DNA of 64,000 nucleotides, taken from NCBI RefSeq assembly GCF_005144415.1, contig NZ_SWJE01000021.1:47883-111882 (forward strand), read 5' to 3'. This document shows, in pieces, positions 61,167-64,000 of the stretch. The DNA comes from Trinickia terrae (GTDB lineage: Bacteria > Pseudomonadota > Gammaproteobacteria > Burkholderiales > Burkholderiaceae). The stretch's first letter is position 1; every line of letters begins with the position of its first letter. The notes under the pieces were generated by a model. It made no database searches, was not told the origin of the DNA, and was given only the letters and a program-made list of their open reading frames with translations. The translations under genes were made by a program, and so were the position numbers.

Positions 61167-62354
61167 ATGAGTAATCAGCACAAGTCGGCATCCTTCCAAT
61201 GGGACGATCCGCTGCTCCTCGACCAGCAATTGACCGAAGACGAGCGCATGGTGCGCGAATCGGCTCGGGCGTATTGCCAGGAGCGTCTCGCGCCGCGCGT
61301 GCTCGAGGCGTTTCGCCATGAAAGCACCGATCCGGCGATCTTCCGCGAGATGGGCGGGCTGGGGCTGCTTGGCGCGACGATCTCGGAAGCCTATGGCGGC
61401 GCGGGGCTCAACTACGTCTGCTATGGGCTGGTGGCGCGAGAAGTGGAGCGCGTCGATTCGGGGTACCGCTCGATGATGAGCGTGCAATCGTCGCTCGTCA
61501 TGGTGCCGATCGAGGCGTTCGGCAATGAGGCGGCCAAGCAGAAATACCTGCCGAAGCTGGCGAGCGGAGAGTGGATCGGCTGCTTCGGCCTGACCGAGCC
61601 GAATCACGGCTCCGATCCGGGCGGCATGGTGACGCGCGCGAAGAAGGTGCCGGGCGGATACCAGCTTACGGGCAGCAAGATGTGGATCACCAACAGCCCG
61701 ATCGCCGATGTGTTCGTCGTCTGGGCGAAGGACGACGAAGGCGCCATCCGCGGCTTCGTGCTGGAAAAGGGCTGGAAGGGGCTGTCGGCGCCCGCCATTC
61801 ACGGCAAGGTCGGCCTGCGGGCTTCGATCACGGGCGAGATCGTCATGGATGAGGTGTTCTGCCCTGAGGAAAACGCGTTTCCGGAAGTCCGCGGCTTGAA
61901 GGGGCCGTTCACCTGCCTGAACAGCGCGCGCTTCGGCATTGCCTGGGGCGCGCTGGGCGCCGCCGAGGATTGCTGGCATCGCGCGCGCCAATATGTCCTG
62001 GATCGCAAGCAATTCGGCAAGCCTCTGGCGGCGAACCAGCTGATCCAGAAGAAGCTCGCCGACATGCAGACGGAAATCACGCTCGGCCTGCAAGGCTGCC
62101 TGCGCCTCGGACGCATGAAGGACGAGGGCACCGCCGCGGTGGAGATCACTTCGATCATGAAGCGCAATTCGTGCGGCAAGGCGCTCGATATTGCCCGCGT
62201 CGCGCGCGATATGCTCGGCGGCAACGGCATCAGCGACGAGTTCGGGATCGCGCGGCATCTCGTGAATCTCGAAGTCGTCAATACGTATGAAGGAACGCAT
62301 GACATTCACGCGCTGATTCTCGGCCGCGCCATCACCGGCATCGCCGCTTTCTGA
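61167..62354 (+). CDS. gcdH: Glutaryl-CoA dehydrogenase
   Basis: This 395-residue enzyme has the glutaryl-CoA dehydrogenase marks [53 protein letters not shown] and the catalytic Glu375 in [20 protein letters not shown]. It oxidises and decarboxylates glutaryl-CoA to crotonyl-CoA, in lysine, tryptophan and glutarate breakdown. It is followed 14 bp later by a CoA transferase and then ETF-ubiquinone oxidoreductase, the acceptor chain for its electrons. Confidence 0.95.
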   Translation: MSNQHKSASFQWDDPLLLDQQLTEDERMVRESARAYCQERLAPRVLEAFRHESTDPAIFREMGGLGLLGATISEAYGGAGLNYVCYGLVAREVERVDSGYRSMMSVQSSLVMVPIEAFGNEAAKQKYLPKLASGEWIGCFGLTEPNHGSDPGGMVTRAKKVPGGYQLTGSKMWITNSPIADVFVVWAKDDEGAIRGFVLEKGWKGLSAPAIHGKVGLRASITGEIVMDEVFCPEENAFPEVRGLKGPFTCLNSARFGIAWGALGAAEDCWHRARQYVLDRKQFGKPLAANQLIQKKLADMQTEITLGLQGCLRLGRMKDEGTAAVEITSIMKRNSCGKALDIARVARDMLGGNGISDEFGIARHLVNLEVVNTYEGTHDIHALILGRAITGIAAF

Positions 62355-62368
62355 ATGAAGCCAAGGCC

Positions 62369-63607
62369 ATGAACGACACATCGCAACAAGGGGCGCTGGC
62401 GGGCCTGCGCGTGCTCGACCTGTCGCGCGTGTTGGCGGGTCCCTGGGCTGGCCAGCTGCTCGCGGATCTCGGCGCGGACGTGGTCAAGGTCGAACGCCCC
62501 GGCGGGGGCGACGACACGCGCGCCTGGGGGCCGCCCTGGCTGAACGACGCCGACGGGCAGCCAACGGGAGAGTCCGCCTACTATCTCAGCGCCAATCGCA
62601 ACAAGCGGTCCGTCACGATCGATCTCAGCGAGCCCGACGGGCAGCGTCTCGTGAAGCAGCTGGCGAGCAAGGCGGACGTCCTGCTCGAGAACTTCAAGGT
62701 CGGCGGACTCGCTCAGTACGGCCTCGACTATGCGAGCCTCAAGGAAGCGAATCCGCGGCTCGTCTATTGCTCGATCACGGGGTTCGGCCAGACCGGGCCC
62801 TATGCCGCGCGCGCCGGCTACGATTTTCTGATCCAGGGCATGGGCGGATTGATGAGCCTGACCGGGCGCGCCGATGGCACTGAAGGCGAAGGCCCGCTGA
62901 AGGTGGGCGTGGCGCTGACGGACGTCATGACCGGGCTTTATGCGACGGTGGCGGTCCTTGCCGCCTTGGCGCGCCGCGAGCGCTCCGGCGAGGGACAGCA
63001 TATCGATCTGGCGCTGCTCGACGTGCAGATCGCCTGCCTCGCCAACCAGGCGGCGAATTACCTGGTTGGCGGCATGGTGCCGCGACGCATGGGCAATGCG
63101 CATCCGAGCATCGTGCCCTACCAGGATTTCCCGACGGCCGACGGATACATGATTATCGCGGTCGGCAACGACGGCCAGTTCGCCAAGCTCTGCAATTCGC
63201 TGGGCAGGCCGGAATGGTCGGGGGATGAACGTTTTGCGACGAATCCGCAGCGCGTGAAGCATCGGGACGCGCTGATCGCGCTGATTCACAGTGTCACGGT
63301 GAGCCGCACTACCGCTGAGTGGGTCGCGGTGATGGAAGCGGCGGGCGTGCCATGTGGCCCGATCAACAGCCTCGACAAGGTGTTCGCCGATCCGCACGTG
63401 CAGGCCCGCGAGATGCGCATCGAGATGCCGCATGCGCTTGCAGATCATGTGCCGCTGGTCGCCAACCCGATCCGGATGTCCGAGTCGCCGGTGCAATACC
63501 GGCGCTCTCCGCCCACGCTCGGCGAGCACACGGAGGACGTGCTGCATGGCTGGCTCGACATGACCGAGGGGGAAATCGCCGATCTGCATCTCAAGAAAAT
63601 CGTATGA
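62369..63607 (+). CDS. CaiB/BaiF-family CoA transferase (glutarate-type)
   Basis: This 412-residue class III CoA transferase has [37 protein letters not shown] and the catalytic Asp in [19 protein letters not shown]. It forms glutaryl-CoA from glutarate and a CoA donor such as succinyl-CoA in this context (family and neighbourhood inference). Its stop overlaps the next gene by 4 bp. Confidence 0.93.
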   Translation: MNDTSQQGALAGLRVLDLSRVLAGPWAGQLLADLGADVVKVERPGGGDDTRAWGPPWLNDADGQPTGESAYYLSANRNKRSVTIDLSEPDGQRLVKQLASKADVLLENFKVGGLAQYGLDYASLKEANPRLVYCSITGFGQTGPYAARAGYDFLIQGMGGLMSLTGRADGTEGEGPLKVGVALTDVMTGLYATVAVLAALARRERSGEGQHIDLALLDVQIACLANQAANYLVGGMVPRRMGNAHPSIVPYQDFPTADGYMIIAVGNDGQFAKLCNSLGRPEWSGDERFATNPQRVKHRDALIALIHSVTVSRTTAEWVAVMEAAGVPCGPINSLDKVFADPHVQAREMRIEMPHALADHVPLVANPIRMSESPVQYRRSPPTLGEHTEDVLHGWLDMTEGEIADLHLKKIV

Positions 63608-64000
63608 CGCGCACGGGCGAAAACATGAATCTGATCGAGCAATACGGCCCGCGCGAGTCGATGGAGTACGACGTCGTGATCGTCGGCGGCGGCCCCGCGG
63701 GGCTCTCGGCGGCGATCCGCCTGAAGCAATTGGCGGCGGAAAAGGGCGTCGAGATTGGCGTCTGCGTGCTGGAGAAGGGCTCGGAGATCGGCGCGCATAT
63801 CCTCTCCGGCGCGGTGATGGACCCACGAGCGCTGAATGAGCTGATGCCCGACTGGAAGGAAAAAGGCGCGCCTTTGAACGTCGAAGTGACCGAGGACCGC
63901 TTCCTCTTTCTCACCGAGACAGGCGCCGTCAAGACCCCGAACTGGGCGCTGCCGGACAACTTCAAGAACCACGGCAACTACGTGATCAGCCTCGCCAACG
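63604..64000 (+). CDS. Electron-transfer flavoprotein:ubiquinone oxidoreductase (C-terminus off window)
   Basis: The first 132 codons are visible before the right edge. [22 protein letters not shown] is the FAD fold, and [25 protein letters not shown] is the ETF-QO signature. It moves electrons from ETF, reduced by acyl-CoA dehydrogenases such as GcdH, to ubiquinone at the membrane. ATG 63604 overlaps the previous gene (ATGA); ATG 63625 is the alternative. Confidence 0.93.
   Translation, partial: MTRTGENMNLIEQYGPRESMEYDVVIVGGGPAGLSAAIRLKQLAAEKGVEIGVCVLEKGSEIGAHILSGAVMDPRALNELMPDWKEKGAPLNVEVTEDRFLFLTETGAVKTPNWALPDNFKNHGNYVISLAN

Noticed and set aside
1..64000. Insertion sequences, tRNA genes, phage attachment sites or CRISPR arrays
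   Set aside because: I saw no transposase, integrase, cloverleaf, or regularly spaced repeat that would support any of these.

Overview
The window looks like accessory-rich chromosomal DNA from a Burkholderiaceae bacterium (Burkholderia/Paraburkholderia/Caballeronia type). The reasons are the very high GC content with strong GC3 bias, three trimeric porins with the 'SSVTLYGLVDTGI'-like N-terminus, dense LysR/AraC/TetR regulation, a class I PHA operon and PAAR genes of the Burkholderia type VI secretion style. Genus, and placement on a secondary chromosome, are inferences. I see no rRNA, tRNA, transposase or CRISPR array.

Region 1 (1-15.0 kb) is catabolic. A TPP enzyme (cut by the left edge) diverges from an FMN 2-hydroxyacid dehydrogenase across a 14-bp inverted repeat. 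After a LysR gene comes an operon of an APH-fold kinase, an SDR and an acyl-CoA dehydrogenase. A TetR gene then faces a rare fusion of a flavin hydroxylase to an HSL-type esterase, followed by an acyl-CoA ligase and a porin. A Crp/Fnr regulator and an aldehyde dehydrogenase close the block.

Region 2 (15.0-18.8 kb) is a lower-GC, minus-strand type VI secretion cargo island: a double-PAAR protein, two further PAAR-type genes, a PAAR N-terminal fragment, a predicted peptidoglycan-cleaving effector with a '3D' (three-Asp) domain, and a signal-peptide-bearing probable immunity protein. Scars surround it: a headless LprI/DUF1311 remnant and an internally deleted tautomerase pseudogene.

Region 3 (19.3-25.9 kb) is a polyhydroxyalkanoate operon: acyl-CoA synthetase, MaoC hydratase, PhaC, phasin, PhaZ and a DUF445 membrane protein, preceded by a perfect 26-bp palindrome.

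Region 4 (25.9-30.7 kb) is a minus-strand beta-oxidation operon (quinone reductase, thiolase, 3-hydroxyacyl-CoA dehydrogenase, enoyl-CoA hydratase) with an AraC gene beyond it. A GlxA-type regulator diverges from it.

Region 5 (32.0-42.3 kb) is a plus-strand catabolic cluster. Four translationally coupled genes (VOC dioxygenase, ACMSD-like amidohydrolase, medium-chain reductase, BKACE/DUF849) are followed by a fumarylacetoacetase-family hydrolase, an MFS transporter, a YceI protein, an aldehyde dehydrogenase, a porin and a BON protein. I read it as an uncharacterised aromatic or cyclic compound pathway ending in a beta-keto acid. A MalT-type LuxR regulator lies at its end on the other strand.

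Region 6 (45.3-64 kb) holds an AraC-controlled acyl-CoA dehydrogenase/thiolase pair; a porin; an AraC gene diverging from a cytochrome P450; a cluster of 4-hydroxyphenylpyruvate dioxygenase, MHS transporter, two-component flavin monooxygenase, EthD-like protein and LysR; and the glutarate module (LysR, GcdH, CaiB/BaiF CoA-transferase, ETF-ubiquinone oxidoreductase cut by the right edge).
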